Source: Leeuwenhoekiella aestuarii
Lineage (GTDB): Bacteria > Bacteroidota > Bacteroidia > Flavobacteriales > Flavobacteriaceae
DNA length: 64,000 nucleotides
Direction: 5' to 3'
Assembly: GCF_004104055.1 (NCBI RefSeq)
Contig: NZ_QOVJ01000001.1
Location: 558,001 to 622,000 of the forward strand
The notes beneath the pieces are model-generated. The model was not told where the DNA came from, searched no databases, and worked only from the letters and a program-made list of their open reading frames with translations. Below are positions 8,653-16,195 of this stretch, one piece after another (position 1 is the first letter of the stretch; the number at the start of each line of letters is the position of its first letter). The position numbers and the translations under genes are program-made.

Positions 8653-9231
8653 TTAATCCCAATATTTTTCTATTAAATGATATATAATTCCTTTGTCAAT
8701 ATCAAGAGCGAGATAATTTGCATTTGGATATTTATTGCAACGATAGAATTCAATATTCTCTATATTTTTAATTTCGTAAAAAAATAAAATTTCTTTTTTA
8801 AATTCAGGCATTTCACGCTCAATAAATTCCAAATTCTTTTTCATTTCACTTCCGTCAGTCTTTTCGGTTTCTGCGTCAGATATATCAGAATGTTTAGTTT
8901 TTAAATTCGATAGAAACTCTAAAATTTCTGTTTTGTCCGATTTGTATTTAAAATAACAGGAATAGAAATTAGGTGGAAAATTTATTTGAACACTTTTAAT
9001 TTCGTCCGTTTCTGGAATATTATCGTCAGAATATATATCGCTTAAATTTACTCTTTCAGTCGATGAAAATGAGTTGAAGGCAAAATTCACTGATTTTTTC
9101 CAAGCTCTTTTTGAAACATCAGCAATTTCGGTTTTTGATTTTTCAATCAATTCCTTTCCTTTTTTTTTCGCTCTTTGACAAGAACAAAAAACAATTAAAA
9201 TCGTAAATATTATTTTTACGCACGTTTTCAT
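8653..9231 (-). CDS. Hypothetical lipoprotein
   Basis: 192 residues. MKTCVKIIFTILIVFCSCQRAKKK gives a lipoprotein signal peptide with the lipobox near Cys16-Cys18. A Lys/Glu-rich helical stretch follows (about 20-50), then a domain with alternating polar and aromatic residues and no recognised motif. The start is ATG at 9231, directly beside the inverted core (9232-9246). It is unit 5, the first in reading order, of the array. No function can be given. Confidence 0.65.
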   Translation of the reverse strand: MKTCVKIIFTILIVFCSCQRAKKKGKELIEKSKTEIADVSKRAWKKSVNFAFNSFSSTERVNLSDIYSDDNIPETDEIKSVQINFPPNFYSCYFKYKSDKTEILEFLSNLKTKHSDISDAETEKTDGSEMKKNLEFIEREMPEFKKEILFFYEIKNIENIEFYRCNKYPNANYLALDIDKGIIYHLIEKYWD

Positions 9232-9440
9232 CTAATGCTTGCCAACTTTGTTATATTCACACAAATATAGTTGATTATCAAAGTTTTCGTCGGGACATCA
9301 ACACTTTAAAGTTGCATTTATAAAAATAGACCTTTGTCTTAGAAGTTATTTACAGAATCCTTTAATCTCCTGATTTAAAATAAAAAAGGTGATAAATCCC
9401 CGTAAAGTACCTTTTGGTTCGACTGTATTTCCAGTTTTCT

Positions 9441-9473
9441 TCGGGTGTTGTTCGGGTGTTGTCTGGGTCTTGT
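9441..9473. repeat. 11-bp tandem repeat, three units
   Basis: Units TCGGGTGTTGT, TCGGGTGTTGT and CTGGGTCTTGT follow one another with exact 11-bp spacing. The next bases (TCGAG) start a possible fourth unit that then diverges. Confidence 0.75.
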
Positions 9474-9783
9474 TCGAGAAACACCCCCTTTTTCCGAAGC
9501 TCTCTCGAAGGATACCCGAACGAGACTCGAAGCAAACCCCTCTAAAAATCGAATTGCTATGCGGGAGTAGGCTATAGTATGTAAAAGGATGCTGCAGTAT
9601 GCGAGACCGTGCAATTGCCTGCAAGTACATGCCATTTAAAACAGCTTATCGTATTGGGACTTTTAGGGATTGCGTTTCTTGAAAAGGTAGCCTTGCATCC
9701 GTGGCTATTAGAATAGGACCTCAGCCTTATACTTCCCATAGCGTTAGCATACCGTTACCCTGCCTTTGCTATGCGCTATCCCC

Positions 9784-9837
9784 GGGTGAAACGCGGGTGA
9801 ACCTCGGGTGAACTACGGGTGAACCTTGGGTGAATGG
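9784..9837. repeat. 11-bp tandem repeat, five units
   Basis: Five units GGGTGAAACGC, GGGTGAACCTC, GGGTGAACTAC, GGGTGAACCTT and GGGTGAATGG. The GGGTGAA core is invariant and the last four bases vary. The period equals that of the array at 9441 and both share GGGTG. Confidence 0.85.
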
Positions 9838-10326
9838 AGTTTTGGAAATGTTTAAAATGGTATAATGGCAGCACGGAGTACTCGATGCAGGTCGTATAGC
9901 AAGCTGCTCTTTAGAGAGCTAACTTATAAAAAAAGAGCCTTCCCCTATCCTGGGCTGTGCGGTTAAGATAAATGCCTTGGCTTAACTCTGCTAATATAAG
10001 GCATTTGTAAGGCCTTGTCAAGAGGTATGGCGTATAGTTGTCGTTCGCAGCGCAACCCCAAACATGCTTGTTTAAAAAACTTTAGTTGGCTTTCCACATA
10101 CCTTTAATTTGAGGGGGAACCGATGCTTACACTGAAAAATAAATCCTAAGAGGTTAGAAGATTCTGTAGATGCATCTATCGGGGCATAGCTCCAAACGAA
10201 AGAAATGCTCGTTGAGTCCAAAAAAGCAAATAGGGTAAGACCTGAGCCGTTTTATTACTTTAAATACCTAAAAACCCTCAAGTTTGACTTGAGATTGAGA
10301 TCAGCCTGACTATTGAAGTAGTAGCG

Positions 10327-11076
10327 TTAAATACCCCGTTCTTTCTGAATCGTCTCATATGCGTCCTGCACATTTCTAAACTTTTCTTCTGCACCGGCAC
10401 GATAGGCTTCATCCATATGTTGTAGTTTATCAGGGTGGTATTTTTTTGCCATCGCTCTATACGCTTTCTTAACCTCAGCATCGGTTGCGGTTTTTTCAAC
10501 TTCCAGGATTTTATAGGCGCTGTCTGCATTTTTAAAGAACATCGCTTTAAGGCTTTCAAACTCCCCTCTGCTCAATCCCAGATATCCGGCAATTTGAGAG
10601 ATTTGATTAACCTCTGATGTAGAAACCGTACCATCTGCCTGAGCAATCCCAAACAAGAAATGCACAATTTGTAAACGTACTTCTCTGCGTGTACGCTGGG
10701 TTAAATAAGAACAAATACGCTGGGCATTAATTTCGCGCTTTTTGACCACCTCGTTAAATGTTCTAAACGTTGCATTAGCCCGTTCTTTACCATAAGCCTG
10801 CACAAAATATTGACGCACATAGTCCATTTCACGCTGACTTACCTGTCCATCTGCTTTTATAACAATAGAGCACAGCGAAAGCAAATTGAGTTCAAAATCC
10901 CCGGGAGTTACGGTTTGTTCCTGGCTACCAAAAGGAGCGCTGCTTCTGCCTGAAGTTGTGCCGGTATTCTTATTGAAAAATAAATTATCTATGAGCATCC
11001 CAATTACATAACCTGCAATTCCGCCCATCCAGCCGCGAAAAACCAGGCCAATAATGGCTCCTATCCATCTTACCAT
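10327..11076 (-). CDS. djlA: DjlA-like co-chaperone (TerB and J domains)
   Basis: 249 residues. A short hydrophobic, Gly-rich N-terminal segment (about 5-32) serves as membrane anchor. A TerB-like helical domain follows (about 62-170), and the C-terminus is a J domain (about 183-249) with the essential HPD motif in KKYHPDKLQ. J domains stimulate the ATPase of DnaK; DjlA-type proteins act at the inner membrane. Domain order and length fit the family. It is transcribed leftward as a single gene bordering the accessory region. Confidence 0.85.
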   Translation of the reverse strand: MVRWIGAIIGLVFRGWMGGIAGYVIGMLIDNLFFNKNTGTTSGRSSAPFGSQEQTVTPGDFELNLLSLCSIVIKADGQVSQREMDYVRQYFVQAYGKERANATFRTFNEVVKKREINAQRICSYLTQRTRREVRLQIVHFLFGIAQADGTVSTSEVNQISQIAGYLGLSRGEFESLKAMFFKNADSAYKILEVEKTATDAEVKKAYRAMAKKYHPDKLQHMDEAYRAGAEEKFRNVQDAYETIQKERGI

Positions 11077-11189
11077 TTAATCTTTTTTATCGTGTTTTCG
11101 GTCAAAACCGTTATACATGCTTTTAATTGCGCAGCAAAAATAAAGCCTTTACAAGATGTGAGTCTGTAAATCTGACAAAATGTTACTGT

Positions 11190-11205
11190 TTTGCGTATAC
11201 GCAAA
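11190..11205. promoter_or_regulatory. Perfect 16-bp palindrome, possible operator
   Basis: TTTGCGTATACGCAAA is self-complementary. It lies between the divergent djlA and bacilliredoxin genes, about 115 bp and 295 bp from their starts. Binding protein unknown. Confidence 0.35.
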
Positions 11206-11382
11206 GGATTTAAGCCTTGTGCGTCAGTTTACTTCTGTTTTCTGAATAATTTACCCTTTTAGCAAATTGCATAAAGGTAAAAAGCCTTAGCTGAAAGCCT
11301 GACTCATTGGGATGCGCTTTAAACCTATACTTTTTTAGCGAGAGACTGTAGGGTTTATAAAAAGTACCCGACTATTATTTTG

Positions 11383-11390
11383 TAAGTTTG
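11383..11390 (+). promoter_or_regulatory. Putative -7 element (TAAGTTTG)
   Basis: Matches the Bacteroidota -7 consensus TAnnTTTG. A clear -33 TTG at the usual spacing was not found, so this is tentative. Confidence 0.35.
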
Positions 11391-11499
11391 TAAACCAAAG
11401 CCTTACGAACTTAACAGAAGGCTTGATTGAACTTAAATTTTAGTTTCAGAGCCAATCTCGAATTGTTAAACGCCATAAAATGGCTAAAAAAGAAAACTT

Positions 11500-11910
11500 A
11501 TGTATCCAGCAGAATTAGTAAAACCTATGCGTGAAGACCTTACTTCTGTAGGTTTCACAGAATTACATACTACAGATGATGTGCAGGCAGCTATGAAAAA
11601 AGAAGGAACAACCCTTGTTGTTGTAAATTCTGTTTGTGGTTGTGCAGCTGCAAATGCCAGACCGGGAGCGCGTATGGCTTTACAAAATGCAAAAACTCCA
11701 GATAATTTATTTACCGTATTTGCAGGAGTAGACCGTGAGGCTACAGATCTTGCTCGTAATTTTATGGTACCGTTTCCTCCCTCTTCGCCTTCTATGGCTT
11801 TATTTAAAGATGGGGAACTCGTACATATGTTAGAACGCCATCATATTGAAGGACGTCCTGCAGAGCTTATCTCAGACAATCTTATTGATGCTTTTAACGA
11901 GTATTGCTAA
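11500..11910 (+). CDS. BrxA/BrxB family bacilliredoxin
   Basis: 136 residues of the YphP/YqiW family, at the usual full length. The redox motif is CGC (residues 46-48, in NSVCGCAAANARPG), followed by the conserved PG and FPPSSPS segments. Family members remove bacillithiol or reduce mixed disulphides in Gram-positives; some Bacteroidota also carry them. Thioredoxin-like fold, cytosolic. A terminator lies 85 bp downstream, so the gene is monocistronic. Confidence 0.9.
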   Translation: MYPAELVKPMREDLTSVGFTELHTTDDVQAAMKKEGTTLVVVNSVCGCAAANARPGARMALQNAKTPDNLFTVFAGVDREATDLARNFMVPFPPSSPSMALFKDGELVHMLERHHIEGRPAELISDNLIDAFNEYC

Positions 11911-11994
11911 TCATTAAATGATTTATGGCGAGTCTACAAGACTCCGCTTTAAATCTGATATTATTTTAGACTCTATACTTGAGTAAACGATTAT

Positions 11995-12024
11995 ATCCCT
12001 GCCTTTTACGCAGGGATTTTTTTG
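11995..12024 (+). terminator. Rho-independent terminator
   Basis: Stem ATCCCTGC / GCAGGGAT with a 7-nt loop followed by seven T, downstream of the bacilliredoxin gene. Confidence 0.85.
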
Positions 12025-12070
12025 TTTTCATAAATACTGCTAATTATATGATATTTTGATTTATACCTCT

Positions 12071-12078
12071 TACTTTTG
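12071..12078 (+). promoter_or_regulatory. Putative -7 element (TACTTTTG) of the ClC gene
   Basis: Matches TAnnTTTG, 20 bp before the ATG at 12099 and just after the preceding terminator. Confidence 0.45.
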
Positions 12079-12098
12079 CGCCTCAAAACACGATTAAA

Positions 12099-13889
12099 AT
12101 GCCTGGTAAAAAACCCCTTTTACATCGCTTTCACGCCTGGCGCTATAAGCATATCTCAAAGACCACCTTTGTTTATTTTTTAAGTGTGATCACAGGTCTC
12201 CTTGCGGGGTTAGGAGCTGTATTGATCAAAAACATCACCCACATCATTCAGAATTTGTTAGAGGGGAAACTCGTTGAGAATTACCGGTATGGTTTTTACT
12301 TTTTGTTTCCCATTGTAGGTCTGGCATTAACAGTTCTTATCGTAAAGTTTATCATTCGTAATCCGCTGAGTCACGGGGTTCCTATGACCTTACGTGCCAT
12401 TGCAAAACGCAAAGGTATTTTACGCAACTATCAGGTCTATGCCTCACTCATCACGGCACCCTTAACAGTAGGTTTTGGAGGTTCGGTGGGATTGGAGAGT
12501 CCTACAGTGGTTACCGGAGCCGGTATTAGTTCTTATCTGTCCCGCATCTTTCATATGGATCAGGCACACCGTACCTTACTGCTAGGTTGTGCTGCTGCAG
12601 GTGCAATGTCTTGTATTTTTAAGGCTCCCATCGCTGCCATTATTTTTGCAGTTGAGGTGTTTAGCCTTGATCTTACCTTGCTTTCTTTAATGCCCCTACT
12701 CTTGGCATCACTTTCTGCGATCCTTACGTCTTACTTTTTCTTTGGTTCAGACACTATTTTACCTTTTGAGCTCAAAGATGCCTTTACGATTGCAGACTTC
12801 CCTTACTACATGATCCTGGGACTGGTTGCTGGTTTCACTTCGGTTTATTTCAGTAAAGCCTATTTTGCTACTCAAAAAATTTATACCCGTTGGGATTCTG
12901 CCACTATCCGTTTGCTAGTTGCCGGTGGCTCTTTAGGATTACTCTTATTTTTAATACCGCCGCTGTATGGTGAAGGTTTTGATACGATTAACAAACTTTT
13001 AGACGGGCATGCTGTAAATGCATTAGGCGCTACTTTTTTCAGTGAATATTTAGACAATATCTGGGTTGTAATCGCCTTATTGGCCGGTCTCGTTTTGTTT
13101 AAAGTCATTGCTTCAGCGATCACTTTTGCGGGTGGTGGTATCGGAGGTATTTTTGCACCGGTATTGTTTATGGGTAGCGTGATGGGTAACTGTATTGCTA
13201 AAGTCATCAACAACCTGGGTATAAACGGGGTTCATATTTCTGAAACCAATTTTACACTGGTAGGTATGACCGGTTTACTTGCCGGGGTTTTACATGCTCC
13301 GCTTACTGCGATATTTCTTATTGCGGAAATTACAGGTGGGTACGGATTGTTTATTCCGTTGATGATTACAGCTGCAATTGCTTATGGTATTAATAAATAT
13401 TTTCTACCGCATTCTGTATACGGGATGGAGCTTGCTGTTAAGGGCGAACTCATCACCCATGATAAAGATCAAGCGGTACTTACGCTGCTGAATGTAAATC
13501 ACATCATAGAATCTAACTTCATCAGAGTGAGACCTGATATGACTTTAGGCGAAATGGTTCAGAAAGCTGTGGCAAAGTCTACCCGAAACCTTTTCCCCGT
13601 AGTCAATAAAGAAGATGAACTCGTAGGGGTCATCACGCTAGATGACATCAGAGAAATTATGTTTGACTCTTCACTTTACGATACGATTACTGTAGACAGT
13701 TTAATGCATGCGGCTCCTGAGTATATTTATCTGGAGTCAGACCCTGCCAAAGTAGTCATGCGTAAATTTCAGGAAAGTGGCGCGTGGAATCTTCCCGTTA
13801 TTAAAGACGGAAAATACCACGGCTTTATTTCAAAATCTAAATTACTTACCGCTTACAGACGTATGTTGGTTAGTTTTTCCAGGAAATAA
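12099..13889 (+). CDS. ClC-type chloride channel/transporter with CBS pair
   Basis: 596 residues. Residues about 20-430 form the multi-helix ClC core, with the ion-path motif GGSVGLESP (gating-type Glu133) and the later GGGIGGIFAPVLF and AGVLHAPLTAI segments. Two CBS domains occupy about 455-590 and probably bind adenine nucleotides. The protein moves Cl- across the inner membrane, either as a channel or as an H+/Cl- exchanger; the sequence alone does not decide. It overlaps the next gene by one base (TAATG), so the two are probably co-transcribed. Confidence 0.9.
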   Translation: MPGKKPLLHRFHAWRYKHISKTTFVYFLSVITGLLAGLGAVLIKNITHIIQNLLEGKLVENYRYGFYFLFPIVGLALTVLIVKFIIRNPLSHGVPMTLRAIAKRKGILRNYQVYASLITAPLTVGFGGSVGLESPTVVTGAGISSYLSRIFHMDQAHRTLLLGCAAAGAMSCIFKAPIAAIIFAVEVFSLDLTLLSLMPLLLASLSAILTSYFFFGSDTILPFELKDAFTIADFPYYMILGLVAGFTSVYFSKAYFATQKIYTRWDSATIRLLVAGGSLGLLLFLIPPLYGEGFDTINKLLDGHAVNALGATFFSEYLDNIWVVIALLAGLVLFKVIASAITFAGGGIGGIFAPVLFMGSVMGNCIAKVINNLGINGVHISETNFTLVGMTGLLAGVLHAPLTAIFLIAEITGGYGLFIPLMITAAIAYGINKYFLPHSVYGMELAVKGELITHDKDQAVLTLLNVNHIIESNFIRVRPDMTLGEMVQKAVAKSTRNLFPVVNKEDELVGVITLDDIREIMFDSSLYDTITVDSLMHAAPEYIYLESDPAKVVMRKFQESGAWNLPVIKDGKYHGFISKSKLLTAYRRMLVSFSRK

Positions 13890-14551
13890 TGAAAAAACTA
13901 TCTCTTTTACTCATTTTTCTATTCTCAGGTATTTATGGTTTTGGTCAAAAGCTTGAACCTGCAGTCTATGGCAAAGTAAACGGCTTTAGGCATACTGGTT
14001 TTGAAGATAATGGCTTTGCAGATTTTGGTTTAGGCTTTAGTTTGCTTTCTAACTACTGGATTTCTCCAAAGATCGGGTTTAAATTTGCTACCGGTAGCCC
14101 CAGCGACAATGTCAGCTTTTTAGAAAATGATGGGCAAGAACTTGTACGCACTAACTACAACGGCAACTTTTTGACTTTAGGCGCAAAAATACGCCTCACC
14201 AAACCAGAAGAAGTTTGGTTGTTTATTTGGCCGGAATACAGTCTGGGGAATGTAACTTTTAAAAGTTCGTATTTTAAAACCGAAAACAACCCTGCAGCGT
14301 TGCAGTTACAAGAACGTACATCTCTTAGTGAATTTTATTCTTATTTAGATCTGGCTGCAGGAATTGAACTTTATATGGACAGCAACCAGCGCTTTCTCGC
14401 TTCGGTATATCTTGTTTACACTTTGATGGACATCAAGTCTGGTTTTGATCAGTTATCATTTGAAAACACCAGTGTGCGCAGTCCTTCAGAAATGAACAGC
14501 ACCATTGGCTTAGGACTTAGCATTGAATATTGTTTCTGTAAAAAACCTTAA
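13889..14551 (+). CDS. Outer-membrane beta-barrel-like protein
   Basis: 220 residues with a signal peptide (1-19, ending GFGQ). Alternating amphipathic strands rich in Tyr, Phe and Gly run through the mature protein, as in small porin-type barrels of Bacteroidota. The C-terminus ends in an aromatic strand plus a Cys-Lys tail. It is translationally coupled to the ClC gene by a one-base overlap. No specific family is recognised. Confidence 0.6.
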   Translation: MKKLSLLLIFLFSGIYGFGQKLEPAVYGKVNGFRHTGFEDNGFADFGLGFSLLSNYWISPKIGFKFATGSPSDNVSFLENDGQELVRTNYNGNFLTLGAKIRLTKPEEVWLFIWPEYSLGNVTFKSSYFKTENNPAALQLQERTSLSEFYSYLDLAAGIELYMDSNQRFLASVYLVYTLMDIKSGFDQLSFENTSVRSPSEMNSTIGLGLSIEYCFCKKP

Positions 14552-14586
14552 TTTTAATAATAAATTTTCAATCTAGAATCTCATCT

Positions 14587-14859
14587 ATGCGTAACGCGAT
14601 ACTCATACTCTTTTGCATACTTTGCCTTACACTGGGCTACGGCTTTTATTTACGCTATTTTACTGAAGATACACTCACCGGAGATCGTTTTTTAGGACTC
14701 ACTATTCTTGCGGTTGCGTTCATCCTTATGCCTATGTTTTTATACCACCGCTGGAAGGACCGAAAAGTAAAAGATTACATGCTTGACGAGGATAACATCA
14801 GGAAAATGAGAGCGTTCAACAACAGTAAAGAATCCCGTAAAAATTCTGAAAATCAATAA
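14587..14859 (+). CDS. Small membrane protein, function unknown
   Basis: 90 residues. Two transmembrane segments (about 4-21 and 36-54) are followed by a charged C-terminal tail with RKMRAFNNSKESRKN. It follows the beta-barrel gene by 35 bp on the same strand. Similar short two-helix proteins with a basic tail are common in Flavobacteria; I know of no assigned role. Confidence 0.65.
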   Translation: MRNAILILFCILCLTLGYGFYLRYFTEDTLTGDRFLGLTILAVAFILMPMFLYHRWKDRKVKDYMLDEDNIRKMRAFNNSKESRKNSENQ

Positions 14860-14909
14860 CTTTTATAAAATTATTTACGTTAAGGTAACCTTCATGTTGT
14901 TTAAACACG

Positions 14910-14917
14910 TAGTTTTG
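14910..14917 (+). promoter_or_regulatory. Putative -7 element (TAGTTTTG) of the cold-shock gene
   Basis: Matches TAnnTTTG, 30 bp before the ATG at 14948. The AT-rich leader fits a cold-shock gene, but the start of transcription is inferred. Confidence 0.4.
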
Positions 14918-14947
14918 TATCAATATTAATTTTTTTACAATTTTATA

Positions 14948-15139
14948 ATGAAAGGTACAGTTAAATTTTTCAATGAATCAAAAGGTTACGGATTCATTAC
15001 TAACGATGACACAGGAAAGGACATCTTCGTTCACGCAACCGGTCTTAACGGTGAAGTATTAGAAGAAGGTGACCAAGTAGAGTACATCGAAGAAGAAGGA
15101 AGAAAAGGTATGGTAGCTGCGCAGGTACGCGTACTATAA
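14948..15139 (+). CDS. Cold-shock protein (CspA family)
   Basis: 63 residues forming a single cold-shock domain. RNP1 is seen as KGYGFIT and RNP2 as DIFVHA. Such proteins bind single-stranded RNA and DNA and melt RNA structures. The length is slightly shorter than E. coli CspA, as usual in Bacteroidota. Monocistronic, closed by the terminator at 15173-15204. Confidence 0.95.
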   Translation: MKGTVKFFNESKGYGFITNDDTGKDIFVHATGLNGEVLEEGDQVEYIEEEGRKGMVAAQVRVL

Positions 15140-15172
15140 CCCTAAGATATATATAAGTATATTTAAGATTCC

Positions 15173-15204
15173 AACCCTGTTTAACGAGTTAAGCAGGGTT
15201 TTTT
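15173..15204 (+). terminator. Rho-independent terminator of the cold-shock gene
   Basis: Stem AACCCTG / CAGGGTT, with TTAAC/GTTAA extending it inside the loop, then a T run. Confidence 0.85.
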
Positions 15205-15418
15205 GTGTCCTGATTTTAAATATCAGGGCATTATCCCTGCACGTTGACACGGCTATGCAGGGCTTTCCGTTACAATATCTCATACGATTTATTATACCGT
15301 TCAGAGTTTTCACTATATGCAATTTCTAACGCAATGATACAGCTGCAATTCTATTTTGTAATTTTACGCGATAACTGAGTGTAAATATCATTTAAACTTG
15401 CTCTAAGATCGTATTGAT

Positions 15419-16195
15419 ATGTCACAAACATTAGAAATAGCCGCTATACAAGCCAATTTATTCTGGGAAGATCCGGCTGCCAATCGGGCTTACTTTGATG
15501 AAAAGCTAGCAGCAATCAAAAAAGAAGTTGAGCTTATCATACTTCCTGAGATGTTTGCGACCGGGTTCAGTATGAACCCAGACGGTATAGCAGACGCAGG
15601 CGAAACGCTTAATTGGATGAGAACCAAAGCCGCTGAGCTCAAGAGCGCTATTGCAGGGAGCTTAATGGTCAAAGAAAATGATTTACACTACAACCGCTTT
15701 TATTTTGTCACTCCTGAGGGTTCTGTAACCGCTTATGACAAACGACATACGTTTACCCTTGCAGGAGAAAACAAAATCTATAAGAATGGTACTCAGCAAG
15801 TATTTGCAAACTACAAAGGTTGGAAAATCTTATTACAAGTCTGCTACGATCTACGATTTCCAGTTTTTGCGCGCAACACAAACGACTATGATGCGGTAAT
15901 TTATGTGGCAAACTGGCCTAAAAAGCGTGTTTTTGCCTGGGATACACTGCTAAAAGCCCGTGCTATTGAAAATATGTGCTACTGCATCGGTGTCAACCGA
16001 ATGGGATTAGATGGCAACAACTATGAATATAATGGTTATAGCGGCATCTACGATAGCTTAGGCGCTACTTTAGCTTTCGCAAAAGAAAAAGAAACCACGA
16101 TCTACGCTACTTTAGACAAAGCACATTTAGATGAAACGCGCAACCAACTTAACTTTCTGGCAGATCGGGATGATTTTACTCTTGATTTAGAATAA
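15419..16195 (+). CDS. Omega-amidase / carbon-nitrogen hydrolase (YafV/Nit2 type)
   Basis: 258 residues of the nitrilase superfamily. The catalytic triad is visible: Glu44 (LPEMFATGF), Lys108 (YDKRHTF) and Cys142 (QVCYDLRFPVFAR). The wording of these motifs matches YafV-like omega-amidases, which hydrolyse alpha-ketoglutaramate and alpha-ketosuccinamate and thereby repair or salvage transamination products. Cytosolic. Its last 20 bases overlap the convergent lipoprotein gene 16176-17792. Confidence 0.88.
   Translation: MSQTLEIAAIQANLFWEDPAANRAYFDEKLAAIKKEVELIILPEMFATGFSMNPDGIADAGETLNWMRTKAAELKSAIAGSLMVKENDLHYNRFYFVTPEGSVTAYDKRHTFTLAGENKIYKNGTQQVFANYKGWKILLQVCYDLRFPVFARNTNDYDAVIYVANWPKKRVFAWDTLLKARAIENMCYCIGVNRMGLDGNNYEYNGYSGIYDSLGATLAFAKEKETTIYATLDKAHLDETRNQLNFLADRDDFTLDLE

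Larger units (their letters stand above)
4503..9246 (-). mobile_element. Integron-cassette-like array of five single-gene units (no integrase seen)
   Basis: Five unrelated genes all point left and each is bounded by its own pair of inverted ends. Unit 1 has GTTGGCTGTAGTTA at 4503-4516 and its near-perfect inverse at 5618-5631. Unit 2 has GTTGGCAACAGTAT at 5750-5763 and its inverse at 6606-6619. Unit 3 has 7021-7036 against 7321-7335. Unit 5 has 8635-8649 against 9232-9246. Unit 4 has only weak ends. Matching core and inverse core within one cassette, with a long imperfect palindrome between neighbouring cassettes, is the known signature of integron gene cassettes and attC sites. The core is GTTRGC rather than the classical GTTRRRY, and no integrase gene is present, so it would be a cluster of attC-like sites lacking an integrase. 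Confidence 0.6.
9247..10326. other. 1.1-kb gene-free stretch with two 11-bp tandem arrays
   Basis: Open frames here are short, overlap each other and carry no domain signal, so I see no gene. The region holds two short tandem arrays (9441-9473 and 9784-9837) and a 21-codon frame at 10244-10309 that could be the end of an old transposase. It lies upstream of the cassette-like array, where an integrase or attI site might have been expected, but no integrase is encoded. Confidence 0.55.
11077..11499. other. Intergenic region between djlA and the bacilliredoxin gene
   Basis: No gene is seen. It contains a perfect 16-bp palindrome (11190-11205) and a Bacteroidota-type -7 element at 11383-11390 upstream of the bacilliredoxin gene, leaving a leader of roughly 105 nt. 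Confidence 0.5.

Noticed and set aside
9346-9635. Two overlapping minus-strand frames of 86 and 94 residues and a plus-strand one of 62
   Set aside because: They cover the 11-bp tandem array, overlap each other in different frames and show no domain or signal.
9784-9837. Possible CRISPR array
   Set aside because: Units are 11 bp with 4-bp variable parts, far too short for CRISPR repeats and spacers, and no cas gene is near.
9858-9940. tRNA-like stretch (GGTATAATGGCAGCAC..)
   Set aside because: No acceptor stem or T-arm could be paired, and there is no GTTC-type T-loop at the right distance.
10244-10309. Short plus-strand frame EPFYYFKYLKTLKF.. ending in a stop
   Set aside because: It resembles a transposase end but is only 21 codons long with nothing upstream; too weak for a feature.
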